Positions 10,759 to 21,516 are shown, counted from the first letter of the stretch. The stretch is DNA of 64,000 nucleotides from Arachis hypogaea (GCF_003086295.3 NC_092040.1:57515559-57579558); one strand, 5' to 3'. Notes: generated by a model from the sequence alone, not told the origin. Program-made: numbers and translations.

Positions 10759-10808
10759 GTCCAATTTAAGGACGGTAAACAAAAGTGCTAGGTGGGAGAC
10801 ACCCCACC
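10759..10808 (+). promoter_or_regulatory. Post-pol double hairpin (H0)
   Basis: Eleven bases after the integrase stop: GTCC-(AATTTAA)-GGAC, a short linker, then GGTGGG-(AGACAC)-CCCACC. It is the counterpart of the element found after the protease ORF in E1, E2, B1, E3 and C1, with changed but still paired stem bases. Confidence 0.65.
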
Positions 10809-11515
10809 ATGGTAAGATCTACCCATTTGTATATCGTCATTGAACTCTTCTTTGATTGATGCTTGCTTAACCCTTGACTTGAGTAGTTAGATTTGATTTT
10901 TAGAAATTTGCACTATGAATGATGAGCGGATAATTTATACGCTTTTTGGCATCGTTTTTAGTATGTTTTTAGTATGTTTTAGTTAGTTTTTATTATATTT
11001 TTATTAGTTTTTATTTAAAATTCACTTTTCTAGACTTTACTATGAGTTTGTGTGTTTTTCTGTGATTTCAGGTATTTTCTGGCTGAAATTGAGGGACCTG
11101 AGCAAAAATCTGATTCAGAGGCTGAAAAGGACTGCAGATGCTGTTAGATTCTGACCTCCCTGCACTCAAAGTGGATTTTCTGGAGCTACAAAAGCTCAAT
11201 TGGCGCACTCTCAATTGTGTTGGAAATTAGACATCCTGGGATTTCCAGCAATATATAATAGTTCATACTTTGCCTGAGATTTGATGGCTCAAACCGGCGT
11301 TTCAAATCAGCTCAAGAATTCCCGGCGTCTAACGCCGGAACTGGCACAGAAGTGGGAGTTAAATGCCCAAACTGGCACAAAAGCTGGCATTTAACTCCAA
11401 GAAAAGTCTCTACACATGGAAGATTCAATGCTCAGCCCAAGCACACACCAAGTGGACCCGGAAGTAGATTTTTATGTCATTTACTCATTTCTATAAACCC
11501 TAAGCTACTAGTTCT

Positions 11516-11524
11516 CTATAAATA
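11516..11524 (+). promoter_or_regulatory. LTR promoter TATA box (E1)
   Basis: CTATAAATA in a conserved context about 1 kb before the LTR end; the 3' LTR copy is at 20097-20105. Transcription of the element would start some 30 bases downstream. Confidence 0.7.
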
Positions 11525-12390
11525 AGACCTTTTGTTATTGTATTTTCATCTTGGTTCTTCTGGTTCCCTCTCTGGGGCCGAAGCCAATGATCACCATTAT
11601 CACTTATGTATTTTCAACGGTGGAGTTTTTACACACCATAGATTAAGGTGTGGAGCTCTGCTGTACCTCGAGTATTAATGCAATTACTATTGTTCTTCTA
11701 TTCAATTCAGCTTATTCTTGTTGTAAGATATTCATTCGCACCCAAGAACATGATGAATGTGATGATCATGTGACCCTCATCATCATTCTCACTTATGAAC
11801 GCATGCCTGACAACCACTTCCATTCTACATGCAAACAAGGCTTGAATGTTTAATCAGAATCTTCGTGGTATAAGCTAGACTTGATGGCGGCATTCTTGAG
11901 AATCCGGAAAGTCTAAACCTTGTCTGTGGTATTCTGAGTAGGATTCAGGGATTGAATGGCTATGACGAGCTTTAAACTCGCGATTGTGGGGCGTTAGTGA
12001 CAGACGCAAAAGAATCACTAGATTCTATTCCGACATGATCGAGAACCGACAGATGAATAGCCGTGCTGTCACAGAGTGCGTTGAACATTTTCACTGAGAG
12101 GATGGGACTGTAGGCATTGACAATGGTGATGCCCAACATACAGCTTGCCATGGAAAGGAATAAGAAGGATTGGATGAAGACAGTAGGAAAGCAGAGAGAC
12201 GGAAGGGATAAAGCATCTCCAAACGCTTATCTGAAATTCTCACCAATGAATTACATAAGTATCTCTTTCTTTATTTTATGTTTTTTTCATCTTTTAATTA
12301 TCAATCCTCCATAACCATTTGAATCCGCCTGACTGAGATTTACAAGATGACCATAGCTTGCTTCATACCAATAATCTCCGTGGGATCGAC

Positions 12391-12406
12391 CCTTACTCGC
12401 GTAAGG
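12391..12406 (+). promoter_or_regulatory. U5 hairpin (E1 5' LTR)
   Basis: CCTTAC-(TCGC)-GTAAGG, a perfect 6-bp stem; the 3' LTR copy is at 20988-21003. Confidence 0.65.
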
Positions 12407-12535
12407 TTTATTACTTGGACGACCCAGTGCACTTGCTGGTTAGTTGTGCGAAGTTGTGATAAAGAGTTGAGATTGCAATTGAGCGTACCATGTTGGTGGC
12501 GCCATTGATGATCACAATTTCGTGCACCAAGTTTT

Positions 12536-12554
12536 TGGCACCGTTGCCGGGGAT
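12536..12554 (+). promoter_or_regulatory. Primer binding site, tRNA-Asp (E1)
   Basis: TGGCACCGTTGCCGGGGAT matches the tRNA-Asp complement with one difference (A for G at position 5), six bases after the LTR. Confidence 0.88.
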
Positions 12555-14072
12555 TGTTTGAGTTTGGACAACTGAGGTTCATCTTGTTGCTTAGATTAGG
12601 TATCTTTTCTTCAGAATTTTTAAGAATGAATTCTAGAGTTTCAAGGTAATGTTCTTATCATCACAAAAGCTTATTGATTCTCATCAATTTAGCTATTGAA
12701 TGTAATGTTCTGCGGAAGCTTGGCCAGACATGTCTAATCCTTTTTAGACTGAAGCTTTAGACTAACATTGCATGATTCCTGGAATTCTTATTAAAAGTTT
12801 TGATCCTCTTTATTTTCTTTTCCATATAATTTTCGAAAAAAATCCAAAAAAATTATAAAATCTTAAAATCAAAAATATTTTTATGTTTCTTGTTTGAGTC
12901 AAGTGTCTAATTTTAAGTTTGGTGTCAATTGCATGTCTTTATTCTTCTAATTTTCAAAAATTACATGCATTATGTTCTTCATTGATCTTCAAGTTGTTCT
13001 TGATGATTTCCTTGCTTTGATCTTTAAATTCTCTTGTCTTGAGTGTTTTGTTGTTTCTCATATGCATTCTCAATTTGTTAGTGTCAATAGTATACAAACT
13101 TCTAAGTTTGGTGTCTTGCATGCATTGTTTATTTGATCTTAGTGGCATTTTGATTATTCCTCATCATTAAAAATTCAAAAAAATCTTTAATTTGTGTCTT
13201 TTCAAGTCAATAATACAGAGAATTGAAGATTCAGAACATGCAGCAGAGGAATTACACAGAAAAAGCTGGGCATTCAAAACGCCCAGTGAAGAAGGAAAAC
13301 TGGCGTTTAAATGCCAACCAGGGTACCTGGCTAGGCGTTTAATGCCCAAAAAGGTAGAGTTTTGGGCGTTAAATGCCAGAATGGATACCATTCTGGGCGT
13401 TTAACGCCAGGATGGCACAAGAGGGAATATTTTGTTTTTAATTCATATTTTTTTTCAAGTTTCCATAATTTTTTCAAAATCAAATATTTTTCAAATCATA
13501 TCTTTTCAATCATATATTTTCAAAATCAATTTCTTTCCATTTTTCAAAAATACTTGCTAACAATTAATGATTTGATTCAACATTTAGTATGTTGCCTTTT
13601 CTGTTGAGAAAGGTTTAATGTCTGAATCATATATTTTAAATTTCTTGTTAGCCAAGTCATTAATTTTGAAAATCAAATCTTTTTAAACTGTTTTTCAATC
13701 ATATCTTCTTAATCACATCTTTTTTAAAAATAATTTTCAATCATATATTTTTTATTTTTAATTTCAAAATCTTTTTCAAAAATCACTTTATTTCTTTCCC
13801 AACTTTAATTTTCGAAAATTATTCTTCAGTTTTTCAAAATTTCTTCAAAATCTTTTAATTTATTTTCGAAAATTCTTCCCCTCTTCTCACATCCTTTTAT
13901 TTAAGGACTAACACTCCTCCACTATCAACAATTCAAACTCTATCTCTCTTAATAAGTTCAAATTCTTCTTCTTCTAGCTCCTCCTTCTATTCTTCTTTTC
14001 CTCTGACATCTCAAGGAATCTCTATATTGTGACATAGAGGATTCCATATTTTCTTGTTCTCTTCTCTTTCAT
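12555..14072 (+). other. E1 untranslated leader
   Basis: About 1.5 kb without a credible ORF. It is A/T-rich, holds AAGTTTGGTGTC motifs near 12917 and 13104, a palindrome array at 13262-13415, and then T-rich sequence up to the gag start. Confidence 0.75.
13262..13415 (+). repeat. GGCGTTTAACGCC palindrome array in leader (E1)
   Basis: Five units of 15-20 bases, spaced about 30 bases, from CTGGGCATTCAAAACGCCCAG through CTGGCGTTTAAATGCCA to CTGGGCGTTTAACGCCAGG. Centres vary slightly while the arms stay complementary. Confidence 0.85.
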
Positions 14073-16255
14073 ATGATCAGGAGCAAAGAAAAAAGCATTC
14101 TTGTTGAGGCTGACCCTGAACCTGAAAGGACCTTGAAGCGAAAGCTAAGAGAAGCTAAAGCACTACTCTCTGTAGAGGACCTAACAGAAATCTTCAAACA
14201 AGAAGAAGACATGGTAGCCGAAAACAACAACAATGCCAACAATGCAAGGAAGGTGCTGGGTGACTTTACTGCACCTACTCCCGACTTCTATGGGAGAAGC
14301 ATCTCTATCCCTGCCATTGGAGCAAACAACTTCGAGCTTAAGCCTCAATTAGTTTCTCTAATGCAACAGAATTGCAAGTTCCATGGACTTCCATTGGAAG
14401 ATCCTCATCAGCTTTTAGCTAAATTCTTGCAAGTCTGTGACACTGTCAAGACCAATGGGGTTGACCCTGAGGTCTACAGACTTATGCTATTCCCTTTCAC
14501 TGTAAGAGACAAAGCTAGGATATGGTTGAACTCACAACCTAAAGAAAGCCTGAACTCTTGGGAAAAGCTAGTCAATGCCTTCTTGGCAAAGTTCTTTCTA
14601 CCTCAAAAATTGAGTAAGCTTAGAGTGGAAGTCCAAACCTTCAGACAGAAGGAAGGTGAATCCCTCTATAAAGCTTGGAAAAGATACAAACAATTGATCA
14701 GAAGGTGTCCTTTTGACATGCTTTCTGAATGGAGCATCATAGGTATCTTCTATGATGGTTTGTCTGAACTATCCAAGATGTCATTGGACAGCTCTGCTGG
14801 AGGATCTCTTCATCTGAAGAAGATGCCTGCAGAAGCTCAAGAAGTCATTGAAATGGTTGCAAATAACCAATTCATGTACACTTCTGAAAGGAATCCTGTG
14901 AACAATGGGATGAATCAGAAGAAAGGAGTTCTTGAGATTGATACTCTGAATGCCATATTGGCTCAGAACAAAATATTGACTCAGCAAGTCAATATGATTT
15001 CTCAAAGTCTGTCTGGAATGCAAGCTGCACCAGGCAGTACTAAGGACGCTTCATCTAAAGAAGAAGCTTATGATCCTGAGAACCCATCAATGGAAAAGGT
15101 GAATTACATAGGAGATCCCTATGGAAACACCTATAATCCTTCATGGAGAAATCATCCAAATCTCTCATGGAAGGATCAACAGAGACCTCAATAGGTTTCA
15201 ATAACAATAATGGTGGAAGAAACAGGTTTAGCAATGGCAAGCCTTTTCCATCATCTTCTCAGCAACAGACAGAGAATTCTAAGCAGAGCCACTCTGACTT
15301 AGCAACCATGGTCTCTGATCTAATCAAAACCACTCAAAGTTTCATGATTGAAACAAGGTCCTCCATTAGAAACTTGGAGGCACAAGTGGGTCAGCTGAGT
15401 AAGAAAGTTACTGAACTCCCTCCTAGTACTCTTCCAAGCAATACAGAAGAGAATCCAAAAGGAGAGTGTAAGGCCATCAACATGGCCGAATTTGGAGAGG
15501 AGGATGAGACAGTGATTGCCACTGAGGAAGACTTCAATGGACATCCACTGGCCTCCAATGAGTTCCCTAATGAGGAACCATGGGAATCTGAGGCTCACAT
15601 TGAGACCATAGAGATTCCATTGGAATTACTTCTGCCATTCATGAGCTCTGATGAATATTCTTCCTCTAAAGAGGACGAAGATGTTACTGAAGAGCAAGTT
15701 GCTAAGTACCTAGAAGCAATCATGAAGCTAAATGAAAAGTTATTTGGTAATGAGACTTGGGAAGATAAACCTCCTTTGCTCACCAAAGAACTGGATGACT
15801 TGACTAGGTAGAGATTACCTCAAAAGAGACAGGATCCTGGGAAGTTCTCAATACCTTGTACCATAGGCACCATGACCTTTGAGAAGGCCCTGTGTGACCT
15901 AGGGTCAAGCATAAACCTCATGCCTCTCTCTGTAATGGAGAAGCTAGGGATCTTTGAGGTGCAAGCTGCAAGAATCTCACTAGAGATGGCAGGTAATTCA
16001 AGAAAACAAGCTTATGGACTTGTAGAGGGTGTTCTGATAAAGATTGAAGACCATTACATCCCTGCTGATTTCATAGTCCTAGAGACTGGGAAGTGCATGG
16101 ATGAATCCATCATCCTTGGCAGACCCTTCCTAGCCACAGCAGAGGCTGTGACTGATGTTGACAGAAGAGAATTGATCATTCAAGTGAATAAAGAATTCTT
16201 TGTGTTTAAGGCTCAAGGATATCCCTCTATAACCATGGAGAGGAAGCATGAATAG
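14073..16255 (+). pseudogene. gag: Gag-aspartic protease (E1), frame-broken
   Basis: Gag begins at 14073 (MIRSKEKSI; no better upstream ATG). Its N-terminal region has an asparagine-rich stretch, followed by the capsid-type core (SIPAIGANNFELKPQL, DPEVYRLMLFPFTVRDKARIWL, ESLYKAWKRYKQLIRRCP, SSAGGSLHLKK) and the YNPSWRNHPNLSW block. Around 15192 a one-base loss shifts the frame relative to the intact version in E2. A TAG at 15809-15811 and another at 16253-16255 cut it further. The protease site is DLGSS at about 15897-15911, with GRPFLATAE following near 16120. No CCHC knuckle is visible. Gag and protease would make and mature the particle. No RT follows, so the element can supply at most particle proteins. 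Confidence 0.88.
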
Positions 16256-16291
16256 CTTCTCTCAAAACAGAGTCAAACAGAGCCCCCACAG

Positions 16292-16385
16292 TCAAACTCT
16301 AAGTTTGGTGTTGGGAGGCTACAACCAAATTCTAAGTTTGGTGTTGAACCCCCACATTCAAACTCTAAGTTTGGTGATGGGAGGT
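16292..16385 (+). repeat. Triple AAACTCTAAGTTTGGTGTTGG repeat
   Basis: Three copies about 35-40 bases apart, just after the protease. In E2 the matching repeats are still translated in frame (NSKFGV three times). Confidence 0.85.
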
Positions 16386-16429
16386 TCCAACATTGCTCTG
16401 AACATCTGTGAGGCTCCATGAGAGCCCAC

Positions 16430-16476
16430 TGTCAAGCTACTGACATTAAAGAAGCGCTTGTTGGGAGGCAACTCAA
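16430..16476 (+). promoter_or_regulatory. Post-protease double hairpin (E1)
   Basis: TGTCA-(AGCTAC)-TGACA, linker with AAGCGCTTG, then TTGGG-(AGGCAA)-CTCAA (one G-U pair). It is at the same place as in H0, E2, B1, E3 and C1. Confidence 0.7.
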
Positions 16477-16616
16477 TGTTATATTTATCTATTTTCCATT
16501 ATTATTTTATGTTTTCAATAGGTTGATGATCATGTGAAGTCACAAAATCAATTGAAAAAGCAAAAACAGAATGAAAAATAGAAAGAAAAATAGCACACCC
16601 TAGAGGAAAACTTGCT

Positions 16617-16810
16617 AGCGTTTAAACGCCAGTAAAGACAGTAAAATGGGCGTTTAACACCCAGTCTGGCACCATTCTGGGCGTTTTAATGCCAGAAAGG
16701 GGCACCAGACTGGCGTTTAACGCCAGAAAAGAGCAAGAAACTGGCGTTAAACGCCAGAAATGGGCAGTAGCCTGGCGTTTAACGCCAGGATTGGCAGAAA
16801 AGGGCGTTTT
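16617..16810 (+). repeat. GGCGTTTAACGCC palindrome array upstream of ORF3 (E1)
   Basis: Six units in tandem, several perfect, such as CTGGCGTTTAACGCCAG, spaced about 30 bases. This second internal array mirrors the one upstream of gag. Confidence 0.88.
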
Positions 16811-17218
16811 TGCATGCCACTTGGTGTAGGGATGAGATATCCTTGACACCTTAGGATCTGTGGACCCCACAGAACCCCCACCTACCCCACCACTCTCTCT
16901 CTTCTTCACCCATTCACCAATCACCTCAATACCTCTTCCCCAAAAACCCCTCACCTATCAAATCCCACCATTCTCTTCACCACTCACATCCATCCTTCAT
17001 AAAACCCCACATACCTCACCATCCAAATTCAAACCACTTTCCCTCCCAAACCCACCCATAATGGCCGAAACCTACCTCTCTCTCCACCACTATATAAACC
17101 GTTCTTCACTCCTTCATTTTCACACAACCTAAACACTACTTCTCCCCCTTGGCCGAAACACAAAGCCCCCCTCCATCTCCTCTATTTCTTCTTCTTCTAC
17201 TCTATTCTTTCTTCTTTT

Positions 17219-17250
17219 GCTCGAGGACGAGCAAACCTTCTAAGTTTGGT
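17219..17250 (+). promoter_or_regulatory. Hairpin plus AAGTTTGGTGT motif before ORF3 (E1)
   Basis: GCTCG-(AGGA)-CGAGC, then ten bases, then AAGTTTGGTGTGG, 40 bases before the ORF3 start. It has the same layout as the hairpin and tract beside the 3' LTR. Confidence 0.6.
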
Positions 17251-17289
17251 GTGGTAAAAGTGTTGCTTTTTGTTTTTCCATAACCATTT

Positions 17290-18435
17290 ATGGCACCTAA
17301 GGCCAGAGAAATCTCTAGAAAGAGGAAAGGGAAAGCAAAAGCTTCCACCTCCGAGTCATGGGAGATGGAGAGATTCATCTCAAGGGTGCATCAAAACCAC
17401 TTCTATGAAGTTGTGGCCATGAAGAAGGTGATCCCCGAGGTCCCTTTCAAACTCAAAAAGAGTGAATATCCGGAGATCTGACATGAGATCCAAAGAAGAG
17501 GTTGGGAAGTTTTTACCAACCCCATTCAACAAGTTGGTATCTTAATGGTTCAAGAGTTCTATGCCAATGCATGGATCACCAAGAACCTTGATCAAAGTGT
17601 GAACCCGGACCCAAAGAATTGGCTTACAATGGTTCGGGGGAAATGCTTAGATTTTAGTCCAAAAAATGTAAGGTTGGCATTCAACTTGCCCATGAAGCAA
17701 GGAGATGAACACCCCTACATTAGAAGGGTCAACTTTAATCAAAGGTTGGACCAAGTCCTCATAGACATTTGTGAAGAGGGTGCTCAATGGAAGACAGATT
17801 CAAGAGGGAAGCTGGTTCAACTGAGAAGGCATGACCTCAAGCCCGTGGCTAGGGGATGGTTGGAGTTTATCCAACGCTCAATCATTCCCACTAGCAACCG
17901 GTCTGAAGTTACTATAGACCGGGCTATCATGATTCATAGCATCATGATTGGAGAGGAAGTAGAAGTTCATGAGGTTATATCCCAAGAACTTTATAAGGTG
18001 GCAGACAAGTCCTCTACCTTGGCAAGGTTATCCTTCCATAATCTCATTTGTCATGTCTGTAATTCAGTTAGAATTAACATAGAGGGAGACATCCTCATTG
18101 ATGAGGACAAGCCCATCACTAAGAAGAGGATGGAGCAAACAAGAGATCCCACTTATGGACATGAGGAGATTCCTCATCATGAAATCCCTGAGATGCCTCA
18201 AGGGATGCACTTTCCTCCACAAAACTATTGGGAGCAAATCAACACCTCCCTAGGAGAATTGAGTTCCAACATGGGACAACTAAGGGTGGAGCACCAAGAA
18301 CATTCCATCCTCCTCTATGAAATTAGAGAAGATCAAAGAATCATGAGAGAGGAGCAACAAAGGCAAAGAAGAGACATTGAGGAGCTCAAGCACTCCATAA
18401 GATCTTCAAGAGGAAGAACAAGCCGCCATCACTAA
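17290..18435 (+). pseudogene. ORF3 (EFYAN protein) of E1, one in-frame stop
   Basis: A 382-codon frame broken by a single TGA at 17479-17481. It starts MAPKAREISRKRKGKAKAS, a basic, nuclear-signal-like N-terminus. Then come YEVVAMKKVIPEVPF, VQEFYANAWI, VRGKCLDFSPKNVRLAFNLP and a LIDICEEGAQW region. HDLKPVARGWLEFIQRSIIPTSNRSEVTIDRAIMIHSI follows, and the glutamine/glutamate-rich tail is probably coiled coil. This resembles the plant 'putative transposon protein' family (as I remember PF20167) found in legume Athila-type elements, where Athila elements may carry an envelope-like ORF. I see no signal peptide or membrane segment, so an envelope role is not supported. Function unknown. Confidence 0.75.
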
Positions 18436-19461
18436 GGTGGACCCGTTCTTTAATCTCCTTGTTCTTTATTTTTCTGTTTTTTCGAAAATTATGCTTTATG
18501 TTTTATTTATGTTTGTGTCTTATGATCATTAGTGTCTTAGTGTCTATGCCTTAAAGTTATGAATGTCCTATGAATCCATCACCTTTCTTGAATGAAAAAT
18601 GTTCTTAGTTAAAAAAGAGAATAATTGCATGAATTTCGAATTTTATAACAGATTAATTATTTTGATGTGGTGGCAATACTTTTTTATTTCTGAATGTATG
18701 CTTGAACAGTGCATATGTCTTTTGAATTTGTTGTTCATGAATGTTAAAATTATTGGCTCTTGAAAGAATGATGAAAAAGGAGACATGTTAATGAGGATCT
18801 GAAAAATCATAAAAATGATTCTTGAAGCAAGAAAAAGCAGTGAATTCAAAAAAAAGAGAGAAAAAGAGCAAGCAGATAAAGCCAATAGCCCTTTAAACCA
18901 AAAGGCAAGGAAAAGGATCCAAGGCTTTGAGCATTAGTGGATAGGAGGGCCTACAGGAATAACATCCTGGCCTAAGCGGCTAAACCAAGCTGTCCCTAAC
19001 CATGTGCTTGTGGCGTGAAGGTGTCAAGTGAAAACTTGAGACTGAGCAGTTAAAGTCATGATCCAAAGCAAAAAGAGTGTGCTTAAGAACCCTGGACACC
19101 TCTAATTGGGGACTCTAGCAAAGCTGAGTCACAATTTGAAAAGGTTCACCCAGTTATGTGTTTGTGGCATGGATGTATCCAGTGGTAATACTGAAAAACA
19201 GAGTGCTTTGGGCCACGGCCAAGACTCATAAAGTAGCTGTGTTCAAGAATCATCATACTTAACTAGAAGAATCAATAACACTATCCAGATTCTGAGTTCC
19301 TATAAAAGCCAATCATTTTGAATTTCAAAGGATAAAGTGAGATGCCAAAACTGTTCAGAGGCAAAAGGCTAAAAGCCCCACTCATCTAATTAATACTGAT
19401 ATTCATAGATGTTTTTGGAATTCATTGCATATTCTCTTCTTTTTTATCCTATTGATTTTCA
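18436..19461 (+). other. E1 3' untranslated region
   Basis: No ORF. It holds two copies of a CATGTGYTTGTGGCRTG motif (19001-19016 and about 19154-19172), which recur as a pair in E3 and C1. Confidence 0.6.
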
Positions 19462-19499
19462 GTTGCTTGGGGACAAGCAACAATTTAAGTTTGGTGTTG
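19462..19499 (+). promoter_or_regulatory. 3' hairpin and degenerate polypurine tract (E1)
   Basis: GTTGCTTG-(GGGA)-CAAGCAAC is an 8-bp perfect stem, followed after five bases by AAGTTTGGTGTTG that abuts the 3' LTR. The position is that of the plus-strand primer, though the tract is only half purine. Confidence 0.7.
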
Positions 19500-21126
19500 T
19501 GATGAGCGGATAATTTATACGCTTTTTGGCATCGTTTTTAGTATGTTTTTAGTATGTTTTAGTTAGTTTTTACTATATTTTTATTAGTTTTATTTAAAAT
19601 TCACTTTTCTGGACTTTACTATGAGTTTGTGTATTTTTCTGTGATTTCATGTATTTTCTGGTTGAAATTGAGGGACCTGAGCAAAAATCTGATTCAGAGG
19701 CTGAAAAGGACTGCAGATGCTATTGGATTCTGACCTCCCTACACTCGAAGTGGATTTTCTGGAGCTACAGAAGCCCAATTGGCGCGCTCTTAATTGTGTT
19801 GGAAAGTAGACATCCTGGGCTTTCCAGAAATATATAATAGTCCATACTTTTTGCCCGAGATTTGATGGCCCAAACCGGCGTTCCAAATCAGCTCAAGAAT
19901 TCCCGACGTTTAACGCCGGAACTCGCACAGAAGTGGGAGTTAAACGCCCAAACTGGCACAAAAGCTGGCAGTTAACTCCAAGAAAAGTCTCTACACATGG
20001 AAGCTTCAATGCTCAGCCCAAGCACACACCAAGTGGGACCGGAAGTGAATTTTTATGTCATTTACTTATTTCTGTAAACCCTAAGCTACTAGTTCTCTAT
20101 AAATAAGACCTTTTGCTATTGTATTTTCATCTTGGTTCTTCTGGTTCCCTCTCTGGGGCCGAAACCAATGATCACCATTATCACTTACGTATTTTCAACG
20201 GTGGAGTTTTTACACACCATAGATTAAGGTGTGGAGCTCTGCTGTACCTCGAGTATTAATGCAATTACTATTGTTCTTCTATTCAATTCAGCTTATTCTT
20301 GTTCTAAGATATTCATTCGCACCCAAGAACATGATGAATGTGATGATTATGTGACGCTCATCATCATTCTCACTTATGAACGCGTGCCTGACAACCACTT
20401 CCATTCTACATGCAAACAAGGCTTGAATGTTTATTTCTTGGATTTCTTAATCAGAATCTTTGTGGTATTAGCTAGAATTGATGGCAGCATTCTTGAGAAT
20501 CCGGAAAGTCTAAACCTTGTTTGTGGTATTCTGAGTAGGATTCAGGGATTGAATGACTGTGACGAGCTTCAAACTCGCGATTGTGGGGCATTAGTGACAG
20601 ACGCAAAAGAATCACTGGATTCTATTCTGACATGATTGAGAACCGACAGATGAATAGCCGTGCTGTGACAGAGCCCGTTGAACATTTTCGCTGAGAGGAC
20701 GGGACTGTAGCCATTGACAACGGTGATGCCCAACATACAGCTTGCCATGGAAAGGAATAAGAAGGATTGGATGAAGACAGTAGGAAAGCAGAGAGACAGA
20801 AGGGACAAAGCATCTCTATACGCTTATCTGAAATTCTCACCAATGAATTACATAAGTATCTCTATCTTTATTTTATGTTTTATTCATCTTTTAATTATCA
20901 ATCCTCCATAACCATTTGAATCCGCCTGACTGAGATTTACAAGATGACCATAGCTTGCTTCATACCAACAATCTCCGTGGGATCGACCCTTACTCGCGTA
21001 AGGTTTATTACTTGGACGACCCAGTGCACTTGCTGGTTAGTTGTGCAAAGTTGTGATAAAGAGTTGAGATTGCAATTGAGTGTACCATGTTGGTGGCGCC
21101 ATTGATGATCACAATTTCGTGCACCA
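19500..21126 (+). repeat. 3' LTR of E1
   Basis: 1627 bp, TGATGAGCGG to GTGCACCA, followed by target duplication ATGAA. Relative to the 5' LTR it has a 17-bp extra segment near 20430 and scattered substitutions. TATA box at 20097-20105, U5 hairpin at 20988-21003. Confidence 0.93.
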
Positions 21127-21480
21127 ATGAACCATTTGAATGATAGAACATAACTCATTTATAGGTCTTTGATGAAGTTTTAGCTAAGTGCCTGCTATAG
21201 TTGTGATAATATGTGCATTCTCAAAAAAAAAAAAGGGGGCAGGACGCGAGCACACGCTTTATGTGCGCGCGTCCCTAACGCGGATGCAGGCTCATATATT
21301 TTCCAGAGAGTTGGGCCACTCTCGCACCAGCGTTAGGCCCCCAGCACATCACCATGCACGCGTGCGCGCAACAGGCGCCTGCGCGTCCCAAGGCTAAAAC
21401 GAAATAGACGCGACCGCGAAATAGCACACTTAATCGACATTTAAAAGACAGTAAACAAACATACTTAAACAAATTTGCAG
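21127..21480. other. H0 tail and unclassified CGCG-rich DNA
   Basis: 21127-21224 or so continues H0 after the E1 insertion. It is followed by a run of 12 A's and a CG-rich stretch (21240-21420) with GTGCGCGCGTCC-like and CACGCGTGCGCGC short inverted repeats that may be an LTR scrap. No gene seen. Confidence 0.45.
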
Positions 21481-21516
21481 GGTTACATTGAAACTTCCAA
21501 TTTAGAGCACTTCAAA

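Larger units (their letters stand above)
9277..10919 (+). mobile_element. H0: Athila-like element, RNase H to 3' region remnant
   Basis: Pol sequence starts abruptly at about 9277 inside the RNase H end. It continues through integrase, the double hairpin and a short noncoding part, and is split at 10919/21127 by E1, whose ATGAA duplication flanks the cut. It resumes at 21127-21224 or so and then fades into unclassified DNA. H0 is the oldest visible layer here and shows what the pol end looked like before the RT-less elements lost it. Confidence 0.8.
10920..12529 (+). repeat. 5' LTR of E1
   Basis: 1610 bp, starting TGATGAGCGG and ending GTGCACCA. U3 holds GGCGTT/AACGCC sites at about 11296-11400, the TATA box is at 11516, and the U5 hairpin is at 12391-12406. 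Confidence 0.93.
10920..21126 (+). mobile_element. E1: complete non-autonomous Athila-type element
   Basis: A 10.2-kb element with LTRs at 10920-12529 and 19500-21126, tRNA-Asp primer site, gag-protease and ORF3, and perfect 5-bp target duplications ATGAA at 10915-10919 and 21127-21131. RT, RNase H and integrase are absent: the 1-kb gap between protease and ORF3 holds only repeats and a hairpin module. The two LTRs differ at a few percent of sites by eye, including a 17-bp indel near 20430, so the insertion is older than E2 and C1. The LTR/ORF style resembles the peanut FIDEL/Feral group as I recall it, not confirmed by alignment. Confidence 0.92.

Noticed and set aside
11650..11853. Plus-strand ORFs in E1 LTRs (also 12117-12314, 20231-20635, 20714-20911)
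   Set aside because: They lie within LTR noncoding sequence, break at different places in the two LTR copies and lack domains.
17290..18435. ORF3 as a viral envelope gene
   Set aside because: No signal peptide, transmembrane segment or glycosylation-rich ectodomain is visible in any copy; position alone is not enough.
21220..21235. Poly(A) run as a LINE or processed pseudogene tail
   Set aside because: Only 12 A's followed by G's, with no LINE coding sequence or matching target duplication.
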